This document shows, piece after piece, positions 35,931 through 50,154 of a stretch of 64,000 nt of DNA. This stretch comes from Rhabdornis inornatus (taxonomy: Eukaryota > Chordata > Aves > Passeriformes > Rhabdornithidae). Made by a program: the position numbers and the translations under genes. Where the stretch lies: positions 1,522,217 through 1,586,216 of the forward strand of contig VWZS01002669.1 of the NCBI GenBank assembly GCA_013397075.1, given 5' to 3'. The notes below the pieces were generated by a model. That model searched no databases and had not been told where the DNA came from. It saw only the letters and a list, made by a program, of their open reading frames with translations. The first letter of the stretch is position 1, and each line of letters starts with the position of its first letter.

Positions 35931-38900
35931 GAATGGTAATTGAAATGGTAAAGGACCAAAGGGTTTTAATAAAATGACAATTCAAGACACATGTAAGTGT
36001 CCCTGTGTGAATGTTGATTGAAATGAGGAAAGTTAAGAGTGAATTTTAAGTGCCCATAGAAAAATGCATTGAATGTTAAGAGTAAATTAAGAAGTGCACA
36101 GGCCAAGGGACAGAGTTGTCTCAGAAACGGATAAAGAAAGAACTGAAATATTCCTTTGAGGATTTGGGACAAAGGATCACTCAGCCCTTGATAACAGTGC
36201 AAAGCAGGTTGGGGAATAGGCTGTGGGGAACACAGGCATAGTGACACTTCAAAAGACATAGGAACTTGAAAAAGTTGAAAATGCAGTTAGTGACAGATTT
36301 GGATCTGAAGAGAGAAAAAAGCTATAGTGAGCGCAGCTGGATATGATCTTTGATGTTGAATTACACAAGGTTTAAGAAGAATTAGGGCCTTTAGAAGATA
36401 CTGTCATTGGAAATTCTGAGAGGTAACTCCAGGGCAGAGCAAAGGCCAAATTTTCCTTTCTGCTCCACAGGCCCCAGCACTGCTGGCAGGTTGTTCTGGT
36501 AGAGACCTGGCTAGGTGAGCCTGGCACCCATCACCATGCAGATGCTCACCAGCTCTGAGGGGTCAAAATGGAGGGAACCATAAAGGTGAAGGAGCCAGCA
36601 ATGGCCTCTCAGGTACCCAGAAACCAGCTCTGAGATATTCCTGCCAAGCCCTGTGCACAGCTCACGTGCCAGGAGGAGCCTTTTGGGACAAGTGTCCAGG
36701 TGAGTGCTGGAGGAAAGCTGTGCAGGTACTGACACACAGAGGGACAGGTGAGCTCCAGCCCTCTGTGCAGGCTATGGAAACAATTCTCTCCTGTTTGCAG
36801 GGGCACTAGAGTTGTGGCAGTACACATTCAAATGTAACTAAAAATTGCCAGAAACTGTACAGATACCATGTTAGCAGCAGCAGAAGAACCGTGACAAAAT
36901 GGCTGCAGAAAAGAAGGATGTCACCTGGCCCTTCTCATACTAACAGGGGCATCCACACTAGCAGTGTAAGACTTACCAGTGCATAAAAGGTACTGCTGAA
37001 AATGTTAAATGTGATTTTTACCTTTTAAGAAAACCTATTTATTTTCAAAATGTACATAGGAGCATAAAAGTGGGGCAGCAGAATACAATGGCGAGAATCT
37101 GACTCACTAATGGACACTCTCTCATAAAAGGCAGAAGAGAAATAATTGCCAGCATTATCTGGCTAATGTGAGAGCTGAGGAGGAAGGCAGGACAATCTCA
37201 CCTTCTTCTAGGAGGAGTTCTTAGGGCAAAGCTATTTGCTCCTGCAGGGCATGGAAAACTTGTTAATAGTGAGGAGAATGGTGTTTCTGTGAAATGACAG
37301 ATCTCTGTAATGAGTAGGAATTTAAGGCCAAGCAGCCATATATTCCTGCTGGCATGTAAAATCTACCAGCTTGTTTGCTCCAGAATTTGCACCTCAAAGT
37401 GGAACAACACTCTGGAGAAGAGAAGGGACCATCCCTATAAGTCCCATCCCTCTGAATCTCTCTTCAGAGACTGCCTCAGACAGTCAAATCAACAATAATG
37501 AAGAGTTTCATGTCAAAGGACAATTTCTCTGATAGTGCAATCAATCATTTCTTCCTCTCCTCCATGCCTTCCCTTCCCTGCCTTTGAATTTGCACAATTG
37601 TCACTACTAATGGAGTCTCACTGGTGAGGACAGCAGCTGACAAAACACCAGTACTAAAGTTTTTACAGTGCCTAGTTTAAAAAAGGTCTCCTCTGAACTG
37701 AAAAACAAATAAATAAATACAAAGCAGACATTTTAATGGATTCCAACTGAGGAAACTATAGGACACTGAGATATACTCTAAGATAAGGCTGTCTTCTCAC
37801 TTTTCATCATTTTACTCTCTGCTCAACTGGTTGGCAGTTATGATGTTGACAGTTTAATCCTAATTTCCAAATCAGTGTCAACAACTATTTCTTTCTCTGG
37901 AAATGATACAGAAAGACCATAAACGACAGAGAGTGTGCTGCCAAACAAGCCCTTTCCTTTTGGCACACCAGGAGAAGAAAAAAACAAATCAAACAAATGC
38001 AAGAAAAGATATCGACAACATTTCTTCTTGGAAAGAGCAATCCAAACACAATACAAGAAATATTTTCCCAGCTAGCATGCGCAGTTAAGACCATCAGAAG
38101 ATGTGACCAAATTGCATTTGATTCCTTTGCTTAAGTTACAGATACTTGTGCTTCTAAAATTTAAACTAGCAAACTGAAAATATCCTATTGGATCAATGAT
38201 CCTGTGCCTTTTCTAAATAAAAAAAAAGATCACTGCAGGAGAGACAAGGAGAACTGACTTTAATCTAGGGAATAATGGATCCAACGTAGACTCACTTGCA
38301 ATATATCCTTTGGGCACGAGGTTTTGGTTGTGTTGGGCTGTACTGTGACCTTGACAAGAGCCCAAGTGAGTGAACAAGGTAGCTCACTTTATGCTGCTGC
38401 TTAAAATGGAGCTTGAGAAGTAAAACTTCACTTTGACACAGCCCACTTCTTGCAGGCACCGTACTTTGTATCAACCCACCCCAGTGGAATGGATCTCTTG
38501 TTTTTTTCACCCTATATTGCTGAATGATAGCGTAGAAAACATTCTTAATTTTAGTATCAGTCTTGGGGAGCTTATTAAAAATAAATGCTTATCAATGAAG
38601 CTTTGATTAAAAATGTTTCTGAAAAGAAATGCTCTCCAGTATTGACCTAAGAGGACTTAACATTAAACCTCTGTGAGCAATCTCTTCCCAATTAGCCTCT
38701 GCTACCCTGTCCTGAAGCCTGGTACTGGGAAAGTGCACAATATCCACAGCTCCCGCTGGAATAGGGCAATCCTCTTGCCTTCAATGTTTAACACGTCCTC
38801 AACATCTCACAGGATGTGGTCTTCAAGCTCCAGTTCACAAGCACATGTGCTTAACCTAAACATGTGAGTAGTCCTATCAATGCTGAAGTGCTTAAAGTTA

Positions 38901-41900
38901 ACCATGTATGTAATTGCTTGCAGGGCTGTTTCCTTAATTAGCTACACTCATCCTTTAATCCTCCCTGTCTTTTAACCTCTGCACTGTTACATGCCTCAAT
39001 TTCTTTAATCAGATAATGAACATTAGAGAAGCTGTTATTTACTGCTTCTGATTCAGGACGTGAACTAAAAAAAAAAATGGACCCTTGAATCCTTTGTAGA
39101 GACTTATTACTAAACATGATAAAAAATAAAATGGCATAAAAAAGATGTTTGCAACTTTTGAAAAAAATCTTAATTTTCCTTTTGTTAAGTAGTTTTTTAC
39201 ACTTCCTGAACTCATGTATTGATTTCTTGATGAGATTTTTCCCAAGTTAAAAAATTGCACATTCAGTGTCTGATAAACTTCCGGGTTTAACTGAAGTTCT
39301 ATCATACTTCAAAAGCAGCAAACCAAATCTGAAATGCAGCAATGCAAAGGCGACAGAATGGCCACATTAAAACAAAACTTGTTTCCAAAAAAACCCCCAC
39401 CAAACCAACAGCAACCACCCTGCCAACAAGTAAGTTCCAGAAATACAGAACAGGAAAGAAACCCCACAAAACACCTCTGGCAAAAGTAGTTTTGAAGAGA
39501 ACATTTTCCAATTACTGTTTTTCATTAAAATTGTCTGCCAGTTGCACTTCAATATGCTGGATGCACTACTTGCTTTCTGCCAATCTCTTCTTATCAATTT
39601 GAGGATGCCAGGAGGGCAGGAAAGCACATTTGCAGTCGTCAGGTTTCACTGCCTTTTCTTCTCCCTTGACCTACTTTTTTTTTCCACTAATCTTTACATT
39701 TTCTCTTTTTCTTAGTTCAGCACATTAGCATTCCTCCAAATTTTTAATTATTCTCCCTGGTAATTCCCTGGAGCCCACTGCTTGAACTTTCTCTGCTTGC
39801 TTTATCTCAAAGTAAAGACCACCTATACTATACTTTACCAGAGTCTAACCCCCTGTAGTTTCCTTTACTTCATCTGTATGCTGTGAGCTGCCCCCTTTGG
39901 AGAGTTGCCCTGGAGTTTGGCAACACTGGGAGTCTATTCTTTCTCAGATGATTCCCCTGTCAGGTTCACTTCTACTGCAAACATACACTTTGAATCCAGC
40001 CATGAAAAATGCTTTGTGATAATCTTCACCCGACACTGCATTATATGGTACTACATTTGCTACTGGGCTGGGAATTCTGTGTTTGTAAATCTGCTTTTTT
40101 GACCATGTTATTTTGAACACTTCATTTCATGCCTAGAATGGAAAAGCAAATAAAGTATCACAGCAAAACATTAGATGCTTACCTAAAAAGGAGAATGCAA
40201 GCCTATCTAATTTTCCTACAGTATTGCTCACTTAATATAGTGAAAAAGCCTAAGGTCCAATATGATTCCTTCATAATGTACATGGAACTGTATCACTTTC
40301 TTCCTCAAGCCAGTTTGCCACTGAGCCAAACATACTCTACCCATCTTCTCATTACTATGATCAATCTTCTCTCTGTTGATCAGAATTTAATCCTATTAAA
40401 TCACTAGGCTCGCAGTAAATGCGTATCATACACACGCACACTTGCCACAGCAGATTACTATAACTGCCTTTATTTTTGGAACATGCACTCAAGGCTGCCC
40501 CAGCTAATCCGTACAACAATCCTGCTGCAGGAAACTGGGAGCAGCACAACCCTCCCTTGCAGGAATTGCCTGGAGCTCACAAACCCTCCGGTATGTGATC
40601 CAGGATTTTGGGGATGGGTGGCTGGGAGCATGGATGCTATGGACCTGTTTTGCACCTTGTACAGCTGCTCACAGCTGGGCTGGCACCTGTGAGAATTTAA
40701 CACCTAAGGTCCGTGGAGGTTTCTACATATCCTGCTGCAGTCCATTTTTCCCAGTTTTATTGAATTTTTTTTATTATTTGCCCTAAACCAGAATGATAAA
40801 GGTCTTGATTAGGGGAGAAACGTTCCAAGTCATTTAGTAATTTGTAGCTGCTAATGTTTCAACTAGTTTGGGTCACTAGAGGGTGCAGATCAGCCTCTTC
40901 AGTCTCAGTCTGGACATTTGTGCTGTGACATGTAGACCCAGACAGCCTCCTGATTTACTGTAAGTGCTTCGGGGAGGAGGTGTGAATTACTCATTTTGAG
41001 TCTGTTTGCATAATGTCCAGTTTTCCTTTTACGAGCACACACTACCGGGGTGCTATATTATGTAGAGTGAAGTATTTCATGCCTCTTCCTGCCAGATACT
41101 TGTCAATATAAATATTAACCAGAATAGCAACACAAAAATTTAGGTATGGCTTATTTAGCCTTTTCGTAGCCTGCAAGCAGCACATTCAAATTACATCACT
41201 TAGTAAAAAAAAAAAAAAAAAAAAAAAAAGAAAAACACCCAAAGAANTACAGCCCAAGTAGATTTTTAGACTCTAATTGATCTCTTCTCAGATAAGATGC
41301 ACAGAGTTTCCAAAAGATTGGTATTACTTTCTCAGTGAGGCTTACCAAATGATTGCCCCCGTTTTACTACATCTAATAACAGAGTTCTATAATTTAGTGA
41401 TCTCTAAACTTAGGATTGAAGAAGGGACAGAGAGACAACAGATTACATTTGAATTAAAGTGTAACTTCTACATTTATGTACATAAATACCTGTGACCTAA
41501 AAGGTACTTTCTAAGCTATAAGTACACGATAGTGTTTTTTCACTTTATGAAAAACATGACCATTATGTCGGAATCTGTAATTTGTTTTATATAGCAACAG
41601 TTTTAGGTCACATTTTCATCTAGCCCTTGTAACGAACAACTTGGATTTACAAATATTCTTGTCAAGGAATTAGTGGTTTAGAAAATAATGAGGATGAGAA
41701 AACCTTCCTTGTTTTCTGTGCAGGCTAGACTCTTAATGAGAGATAATGGTGATGAACTATAAAGCAGAATGGCCCAGCAATGGCTTCCTGAAAGATAATC
41801 CTCTAATCATCCCAGAAGCTGCACACACCAGCATCCTGAAACCCTTTGCTGAATAAAAGCATCTGCCCAGAGCTTAATTAACAAAAAGTTATGCATATAA

Positions 41901-44055
41901 GACTATGTAAGAAAGTCAAGAGCATTCAATCAAGAGTGTACCTCTGAGTTCACATGGTCATTACTGAAGACCTAAGCTATTGCAACAAAGAAGCAGAGAC
42001 AGCATTTGTAAACTTTGGCAGAAAGAAGCAGATGATTTTTGTATATTATATATAGCTGGATTCACATCCTGGACCACAGGCAGATCAATAAATACTATTT
42101 AAATTAAAATCTTTGACTGCCCACAGTCATAATTTTGTTACTTTAGACATTAAAAAGAAATCTCTTTTTATGAAATAGTCACGAATTATGGTTGTGAATT
42201 TAATTCTTGACAGTACTCAAATTTACCATGCTTCAGGAGTCAAAATGCCATAAAATGTTGTTAACAACCTGAAAATAATGCCCCATACAGGTTATCCAAT
42301 TTCCACAAGTACATGTAACAGCATAATTGTGGCAGTGTATGCCAGTTTTCCTATTTTTATGTCTGCCATTGCCACTGTGGATAAGAAGGTCAGTTGCACT
42401 GCAGAAGTGGAGGGGCAACTAAGAACGCTCAAACAACCTGTTGGGAAACTAGGCTGCAGCAAAAGAAAGTCACTGACTCTTAGTCATACCCTGTCAGAAA
42501 CTGAAAGATCTGAGTAGAGAAAGAGGATATAGTAAAGTTAGAAGCATGAAAACTAAAGTATCATTTTTACTGTGAAATATCCTCACTGTGATAGGAAATG
42601 GGTAGTGCAAAAGGGGAAAGTAGGAGCCCCCCCAAAAAGTTGATGTCTTTGACATCATGATGTCCTGAATTGTTTTCAGGATCTAAATTAATAGACTACA
42701 TTAATTACAAAAATTTCACCTGATGTCCAGCTGCATGTTTAAGAAATTCTAGTTCAAAGTTTGCTCTTTACATGACCTGTTAGATGACCTCAAGTAAGAC
42801 TACCGTAAAACCTGAGTCCAGCACTGCAGAAAGGACCTTTCAGGAGTGGGTGGCATGAAGAGGAGACTGTGCCAGTGTAGAGCCAGGTCCTCAGCAGGTG
42901 GGAGATGTCTCTGGTCCCAGGCAGGGCTGGTACAGGGGTGTGTGCTTGGCAGAGCCAGGAGCCACATGGGAGCTCAGTCTTTGGCCCACTCAGGGCAGTG
43001 ACAAGGGGATTGTCTCTGGTGAATCCAAGCTTGGCTCTGCATCACCACGCGAGGTGTCCCTGCAAAGGGGACAGGAATAAAGGCTCTGTGAGGTGGCTCT
43101 GGATGGAGTCTGATGAATGGGAAAGGGCATTCCAGGTACAACTAGTGCTAGTAAGAGGCTTAATAAATTAATAAGCAAAACATTGTTAATTTTGTCAGAC
43201 AATTCTCGTCTCAAAAAATGAGGAACCTCCCCTGCTCTAGAGCTGCAGACAAAGTTGTGACTGGTATAATTTCTCTGCTGAATGTTGGAGGAATGTAAAA
43301 CCCACTGACTGCAAAAGAGTGACTGTCCAGCAGGGAGATGCCACAGGAACTGCAAGAGTAGCCTGCAAGTAGTTATATTCTGAGGCCTGATCCTGTACTT
43401 ATGTGAGGATGCTGTGCAGAGAAATTTATGCTGTAAATGCAGAGCACACTTAAATCCCCATGTGGACATCTCACAGTCAATATTTGAAAGTGAAGCACAA
43501 TATGAGGCTGGACTAAAGGCTCTATTTTTCTTCAGCTTGTAATTCTGCACAGAATTTTAGAATTGATTTTATTCTGAGTCAAGCGCAGCTTAGGATAGAG
43601 GCAGCTTAATCAAATCTTAGTTAGTTCTAGTTCAGTAGTCCATGCCCAGGAAAAAAAAGCAAACCACAAAGCAATAAAAAACCCCTTAATATCGTGTACA
43701 AAGATAGTATCATTAGATGAAAAGATTAGAATCAAAATTCCTAGTCCAAGGTGGATAGTGAAGTCAGTCTTTCACTCATTAATTAGGGACATACACTGCA
43801 CTATAATGCTATTTTGTAATCTATTCATATACTATATACGATCTGAAATGTAAATATAATATTTTTCTTTCAAAGCTACCTTTATAGGTATACAGGCAAT
43901 TTCCTCAGGGAAGAATTTTTTCAGTATTTTGTCCCCAGTCCTTGCTATGGTGTAGAAGATCACTGCATTTTTCTCTCTCTTTTTTTTTTAACCCTTCTTT
44001 AATCTTTCATTTTATTCTTGTGTTTTCTTGTCCTTTTCTGAACATAAATGTCTAG
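35931..44055. other. Intergenic sequence
   Basis: No gene recognised. Contains A(25) at 41205-41229 followed by a single ambiguous base N at 41247, and several GC-richer but non-coding patches (36460-36810, 42840-43120). Confidence 0.5.
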
Positions 44056-44112
44056 ATCAGTGAAGAGATCCTTGACCCTCCACCAGTCATTAGCATTTTG
44101 AGACAGGTTCAA
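44056..44112 (+). other. Isolated exon-like 57-bp segment
   Basis: A long pyrimidine-rich tract (about 43968-44045) leads to AATGTCTAG|ATCAG and the segment ends CAA|GTGAGTGA, a strong donor. Only one frame is open through it, giving ISEEILDPPPVISILRQVQ (19 codons). I do not recognise the peptide and find no neighbouring exon. It could be a chance pseudo-exon or an exon of an unknown plus-strand transcript. Confidence 0.25.
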
Positions 44113-45029
44113 GTGAGTGACCTATGGATTAAAAGCACTATAGCATGCTACCAGCCTACCAGAAGAGTTTGCCCTAGAGTTAAGAGTAATTTAATAAAGA
44201 GTTCCTCTACTTTGTACATTTGTAAATGTCCTTCTACATTTAATGTTCAAAAAGGAATTAATCCCAAAATAATGAATGCCCATTCATATTGCTATTAGGT
44301 ATTTGTAGGCTTCTGTTCACTCTAGGTATAAATAGAACAAAATTCATTCTTTTTTAATCCTTCATGGTTCAATACCTGATAGTTCATACAACAATGGAAA
44401 ACTGTCTTCCTAGCAGCACCTCTCTTTTTAATAATTCAAGATATTAAATAAATAAAATGAAGTATGTACCCACTGCCTTACTTCCTTGAACTCCTTCATC
44501 CCCCTCATACACATTTCATGATAAAAGCCATAGGTTAAGAGACACTGATTAGTTTTCACCACAGAAAGGAAGCTTCAACTTTGCTTTTCTGACTTACTGT
44601 TTCCTTACAAGACAAGACAACTTCCAGTTGCCATCACTGTGTGTTATAGTAGCTTAAGTTAACCATGTTGCATGCATAAAGTCCATGTATTATACTGTCT
44701 GTGCTTTTAAATAATTATAACAAAATTTAAATCCCTTCTAATGGAATGAAGTTCAGCACAGTATTTTTTGCATTGCAATTTCTACTTTATATTAAATAAA
44801 AATCTGTACTACCTGTATTTCTATAGTTTTGTTTTCTTTAAATTTTTCGATATCAATTTTTCAATTTCTGTATGGATTTCAGCCCTGGGTGTTGAGCACA
44901 GCAAAGTTAGAAATTTGATTGTTACATCCATGATGTTTTGCTATGGTGCCCATCACAAAAGTATTGTATTTGCTCCAAGTGTACCTACAAAGCATAGTTA
45001 AAACATAAAACAAATTTCTGCTGTTTTAG

Positions 45030-45105
45030 AGGCAAGAAACTGACCCTGGGGACCAAACCCACACCCTCAAGGGCTGCTTAAGGATCTTTACACCATCCAG
45101 CTGAT
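45030..45105 (-). mobile_element. Possible relic of a tRNA-derived SINE
   Basis: On the minus strand the run GATGGTGTAAAGATCCTTAA, GCAGCCCTTGAGGGTG and TGGGTTTGGTCCCCA resembles the A-box to B-box spacing of a tRNA head. The last part can form a TGGG/CCCA T-stem around a 7-nt loop TTTGGTC (canonical TTCGATC). It is too degenerate for a functional tRNA. An old CORE-SINE/MIR-like head is one option; chance is another. Confidence 0.25.
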
Positions 45106-48100
45106 TGCTGTGTTGTGTGGCCACTCTGAGCATCTGAACTGACAGAGTTGCTCAGTGCCATAGAGAGTCTTTAACGCAGAACCCATCATGAATATGAACT
45201 TTCCATGCTCTAGCCTCTAAGCATGAAAACATCTTGCCATTTCAATTTTTAATATCTATTTGGAATGTTGTTTTTCAATCAGCATATATTTGAATAATCA
45301 AACATATTTATTTTTATCAAGAAGGAGTCTGAAAAGTGAGAATTCACTGTTCTGTAGTTTTCCCCCAAGCAATCTGTGGAAAAGCAATAGCTGTATTTCA
45401 CAGATAACACGTCCATTAGCAGCTCACTCTGCTGCTTCTGACCAGTGGGATTATGTCACACAGTTTTGATATCAGGATTGAAAGCAGCAGGTATCCCCTT
45501 TAATTCATTTTGCACTTATTATTTCAGACATGTTAGATTTAGTTATGTAATACATTTTGCAACAACAGTTTTGATAATGGAAGAATGGTTATTAAAATCC
45601 CCCAGATAAACAAACAGCAATGTAGACAGAAGTCAGACCTGGCATGGAAGGGGGTAGGGGGAGGGTTGCAGAAATCCAGAAGACAAACTCCCTTGCATAC
45701 AGCCTCTTCCAGCCTGAGGGTGGTGAGAATGCACATAGTCACAGCGGAAGCATTACTCAACTACTACACTGTGCTGTGGATCATTTCAGTGGCATAAATG
45801 GGTTCAGCTGGTCAAGATTCTAACATGACCTTGCCATCCCACAATATCCCAGGGTTTGAGGTTCTGAGTAAAGAGATATAAGTGATGATTTCTGTGGCAA
45901 ACCACCCCTGTTACTGATTGTTTTAGCCTGTTATATAAGATTATGCCAGGTTTTTTTCAGCTGGTGTTGACAACAACAGCTCTTTTGGAGAGACGACAAA
46001 ACACAACACCCACAAAGAAGAGTGACCAGCATTGGCAGAAGCAGAAGCTCATGTCTCTGCGACTGTTGATGCTTTGGAGACCATAGGTCAGAGAAGAAAG
46101 GACCCCTCATTGCCTTGTGTGTCCCTCCAGATATCATGAATAACTTCTAGTCTTAAACTGAAGCTGCTCTTTTGATAACTGTTCCACAGCATCATGGGTA
46201 AGAGTCATAGATGACAGCAAACTACTGTACTTTTAGCACTGATACCAATTTGTATAGTCCCCAGAGCAATGGATGAATAAATCTCACTTTTTTTGACTAA
46301 TTTCTGACATGCCATTTTTAGTTTTCAAACTTTGCTCTCTTTGAAGGGTTTTGCTCTGTCCAGCTGTTTATACAATGCACACAATGAGATCCCTACCTCC
46401 TGCTTGAAGACTTAGAGAGAACTTCTGTGTGTTTTCAGAAACCTGGTACTTCCTGTTTATGGAGTTACTCAACATCAAAATTAATGAAAACAAAACATGA
46501 AGAAAAGGCCAGGGGAAGGAAAAAAAATATTTCAGAAAGGGACTATGAGCGAAACAAGGTAATGCAGCATTACAGCTGATATCACTGAGGTGTTCCTTTG
46601 AGCAGCATTCTGGATGAACTTTTCGAAGACGACTTAATCTAAGACATGCCTGTAGTCTTTGAAGCAGGGATCAAACCTCTGTGTTCCTTTGAGCCCCCTG
46701 CGAGAGCCCATCACCCAGTGATGGGGAGTTATGCAGCCTCTTGTGTAACTTACACTCTCATATGCATCCCCACCCTCTCACTCAACAAATTTGCCTTCTA
46801 GGCTGCTTTAAAGCCCACACAAAATTCCTTGCTGATGCAAAGATGAAGCCTGCAAAACCTCTGCTCAAGCCTTGCCAGCAGCATGCCGATGTCTCTGTGG
46901 ATTTGCACCATGCAGCATCATTAGCACTTAGACTGCGAGGTGCTGGGGCTAAAGACTCTGTCACTGACGGGTTTTGTCAATTGGTGTGTGCAGCTACAGC
47001 CTTTGAATGAATCATGATGCAGTATCAGACTGTCATGTGGCTTCACCGGCCTGCTGTGTCAGGCAAAACATTGGATATCACAAAAATGAATTAAATCGGA
47101 GTGAAAAAAGGCCTTGGTGTGTTTAAAGAGGAAAATGGTTTTTATTCCTGCTGGAGAATCAGGCTGAAAAAAACGAAAGAAAAAAAAACAAAAAGAAAAA
47201 AAAGATTGATTGCTCAAGTGTGCACTTATAATAAAGCTGTCATTTACAGGAATGAAGCAAAAATAAACTCACTTGCTACTACTGACATAGTCTAATAACC
47301 TGCATTGCTTGATATAGAACCTGCCCAGAGCTAATGACTGCAGGTCTTGCTGACTCTGTATGGCTCAGTTCCCAGTGTCCTACTGAGCATATGAGGAAAA
47401 TAGCCAGGTTTTGTACAAACACAAATGTTTGCTTGAGTTGAGCCCAGGACCAATACAGTCTAACCATCATCTTGGGAAAGGAAGTTTTGTTGCCAAGTAA
47501 AAATTTAATCTGGGAGCTGAGAGTCAGTAAGAAATAGAATTGTTTCTTCAGACAGTCCCTCTTTGCTATGAAAATCAAATTCATGGTAAGAGGAGCAGAT
47601 TGAAAAAAAAAAATGTGCTATGATGATATCTAAATACCTCCTAAAAATGATTTATGATTTTAGTCTAGTCCTGAAGGGAATTTGCAGAACTGCAGGACCA
47701 CTGGCACTGATGTGGGGGTTGCAGACAGCACAAATTAGGCTCTAAATAATGGATCAAAAAGAAGAGCCTCAAAAGCTACTTTTTATTGCTCTTTGGGGAA
47801 TAGCATGGACTATTATAAACTACTGAAGGTTGTGAAGCTCCCATAGAATCGTGCAGTTTAAAGGAAAAAAGCCTCAAGGAAGGTGGGGAAATTTCGGTGG
47901 CAGTGAGCTGGTAGAGCTACACACCTGTGTTCAGTAGAAGACACAGGGTAGGGATGTTGGGGGCTCTGCAAACAGCCACACCCCAGCCCTACACAGTGCT
48001 CAGCCCCTTGTCCTGAACTGTGCACAGTGTAATGTAAACTTGCAGTGCCTGGGTGATTCAGCTGCTTCCTGTCAATCCTGCATTCTTTAAATAAAGCAAA

Positions 48101-50126
48101 GGTGTCTACATAGCCTGCAGAAGAAGAGGACTTGTAGGATGATGATATTCAGGTATATCCAGTGGGCTGCTAATGCTATGTTTTATCTGAGCATGTTCAT
48201 ACCAGGAACCATATCTATTCCTTGTGTCAAAAGGGGCAGGTGCCACCAGCATAAAACAGTCTTTGTTAATCCAGATCTTATAAAATGCAAGACAGACCTC
48301 TCCTCAATTAAAGCTCTATGGCATGGTTATTTATGGCTCCTTGGGGTCTTTTCCAAGTGATTTTTTGTTGGAAAAAAAGCGAGAAAAATACAAAATCAAT
48401 TATAATCAGATAATTAAATAAAAGTCATATATAAATAAATACCAGATAAAATAAAAATTTAAATACAGCAGAGAACAGTGGTTTATTTCATCTGAAACTT
48501 AAAGAGGCCAATAGCAGTGAATGCTTAGCTATCCACATGCAAACCAAGAGCTTGCTTGCCAGACTTAATCTCTGGTGACCAGCTCTTTGCAGCTACATGC
48601 AAGATTCAGTAAGAAAACAGATGGTACACTGGAGCTTTGCTTCATGAAGAATAATAGATGAGTAGATAGAGCCTCTCAATCTCAGAGTGGCACACGGTGA
48701 TCAGAATCCTAATCACAACCATGCTGTGATAAAAGGCCCTGGATGAAGAATGAATTAAGGGGGTTTGTCTGTTTTATCAATAAAAGTAATAGTGAGATAT
48801 ATTTCTTACAATTCTTTAAGCAGAAGACGACTTACAGGAGTGATACATACTGCTTATAAAGCAGACTGAAGTGGGATAAATCACCCTGTCCATTTATTGC
48901 TTGTGCATTTGTTGCCGCTGTATTATCAGCAAGATTATTCCTTGCCTTCTGTAAAAATGGATAAGAATATATAAAAAATATGCAGACCAAAATTCTCCTT
49001 CTGGCATCTCTTGTCCCCATATTGTGAAGGCTGGCACAGGTTAGAAAACAAATCAAGTGCTTTATGTTACACTGTTTTGTTATAATGATACATTATAGAC
49101 TAATGCAGGATTCTGTCACGTAGAAGTATTTGAGCAAGATTTCCATATTTGAAAAACAATATCATGTCAAGAAGGTAATAACAAGTGAAATAACATCAAT
49201 ATAACTCGACTATTAGGACAGCCAAAAAGTAATGATATTGCAGCCTAAGGCATTAGAAGGAAATAGCTTAAATTATTCAGCAAGTAAACTGATGTCATGT
49301 GGTCAATGCACTGCGTATTTCACATATCCCAATTAGAATTAATGTAATAATAAAGATTGATTATTAAGTAATAAACAGTGGCCAAACAAATTACTGTAAA
49401 CATAAGTCAAATCTGCTAGGACAGCATATCTTTCTCTCCTTCCAGTTTGCAGAAAAGCCCTTGACACAAACCAGAACTGAACAAGCAATTTTTCACAAAT
49501 GTTTTCCGATTTCTTTGTCCATCTTGGTGACTTCTTTTGAAAAAGTCAGCAAAAAATTTATGAACATTTTTTGCTCAGTGTGCTTTACTGTCCAAGATAC
49601 AATAATAATAGAAAAAAAAATTTCTTTAGGTTTACGTATATGAGGCTGCACCAGAGTTGCCTATGCTGGTTATAATGAAATGTGATGAACAAGTGAGGTC
49701 ACACATTTTTTGTTTGTTTTGCAGCACAAATTCATGCGGTACAACCAAACTTGTCTATGAACTTCTACTTTTTTTACTGAAAGTAAATAATGATCTATGC
49801 TACAGAGATTTTAATACTGAATTGAGGCCCCTCACAAATTTAACCAGATTTAAACATGATTTAACTAGACAAACTGCAAGGCTTCACAGCTTTCATGCAA
49901 TGCCCTTCCTGCCTTGTCTTTTGGATGATATCAATTGGTACAAAGCTGAGCCCCAACACAGTCAGTGGCAGAGAATCTCTCCTAACATCTTCCTTTGAAG
50001 TCACTGTTAACAGAGCCTTTTCCTCCTCAGCACAAACTTGTCTTTCCCACAGACACAAAACTGAAGCTGAATATTGGATTCCACAGGTTAATACTGAAAG
50101 GATTTATTAGCTAAAACAAAACACTT

Positions 50127-50154
50127 CATCCCACAGCTTTCAGTCTGTGGGATG
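50127..50154. repeat. Perfect inverted repeat, 10-bp stem, 8-nt loop
   Basis: CATCCCACAG at 50127-50136 and CTGTGGGATG at 50145-50154 pair perfectly around CTTTCAGT. No flanking terminator or transposon signature. Confidence 0.8.

Noticed and set aside
42990..43550. 186-codon minus-strand frame, the longest outside CWC22
   Set aside because: No domain, low-complexity pattern or splice context; no protein family recognised. A single frame of this length is plausible by chance in 54 kb read on six frames.
49657..49998. 113-codon plus-strand frame
   Set aside because: No recognisable motif and flanked by AT-rich DNA without promoter or splice signals.
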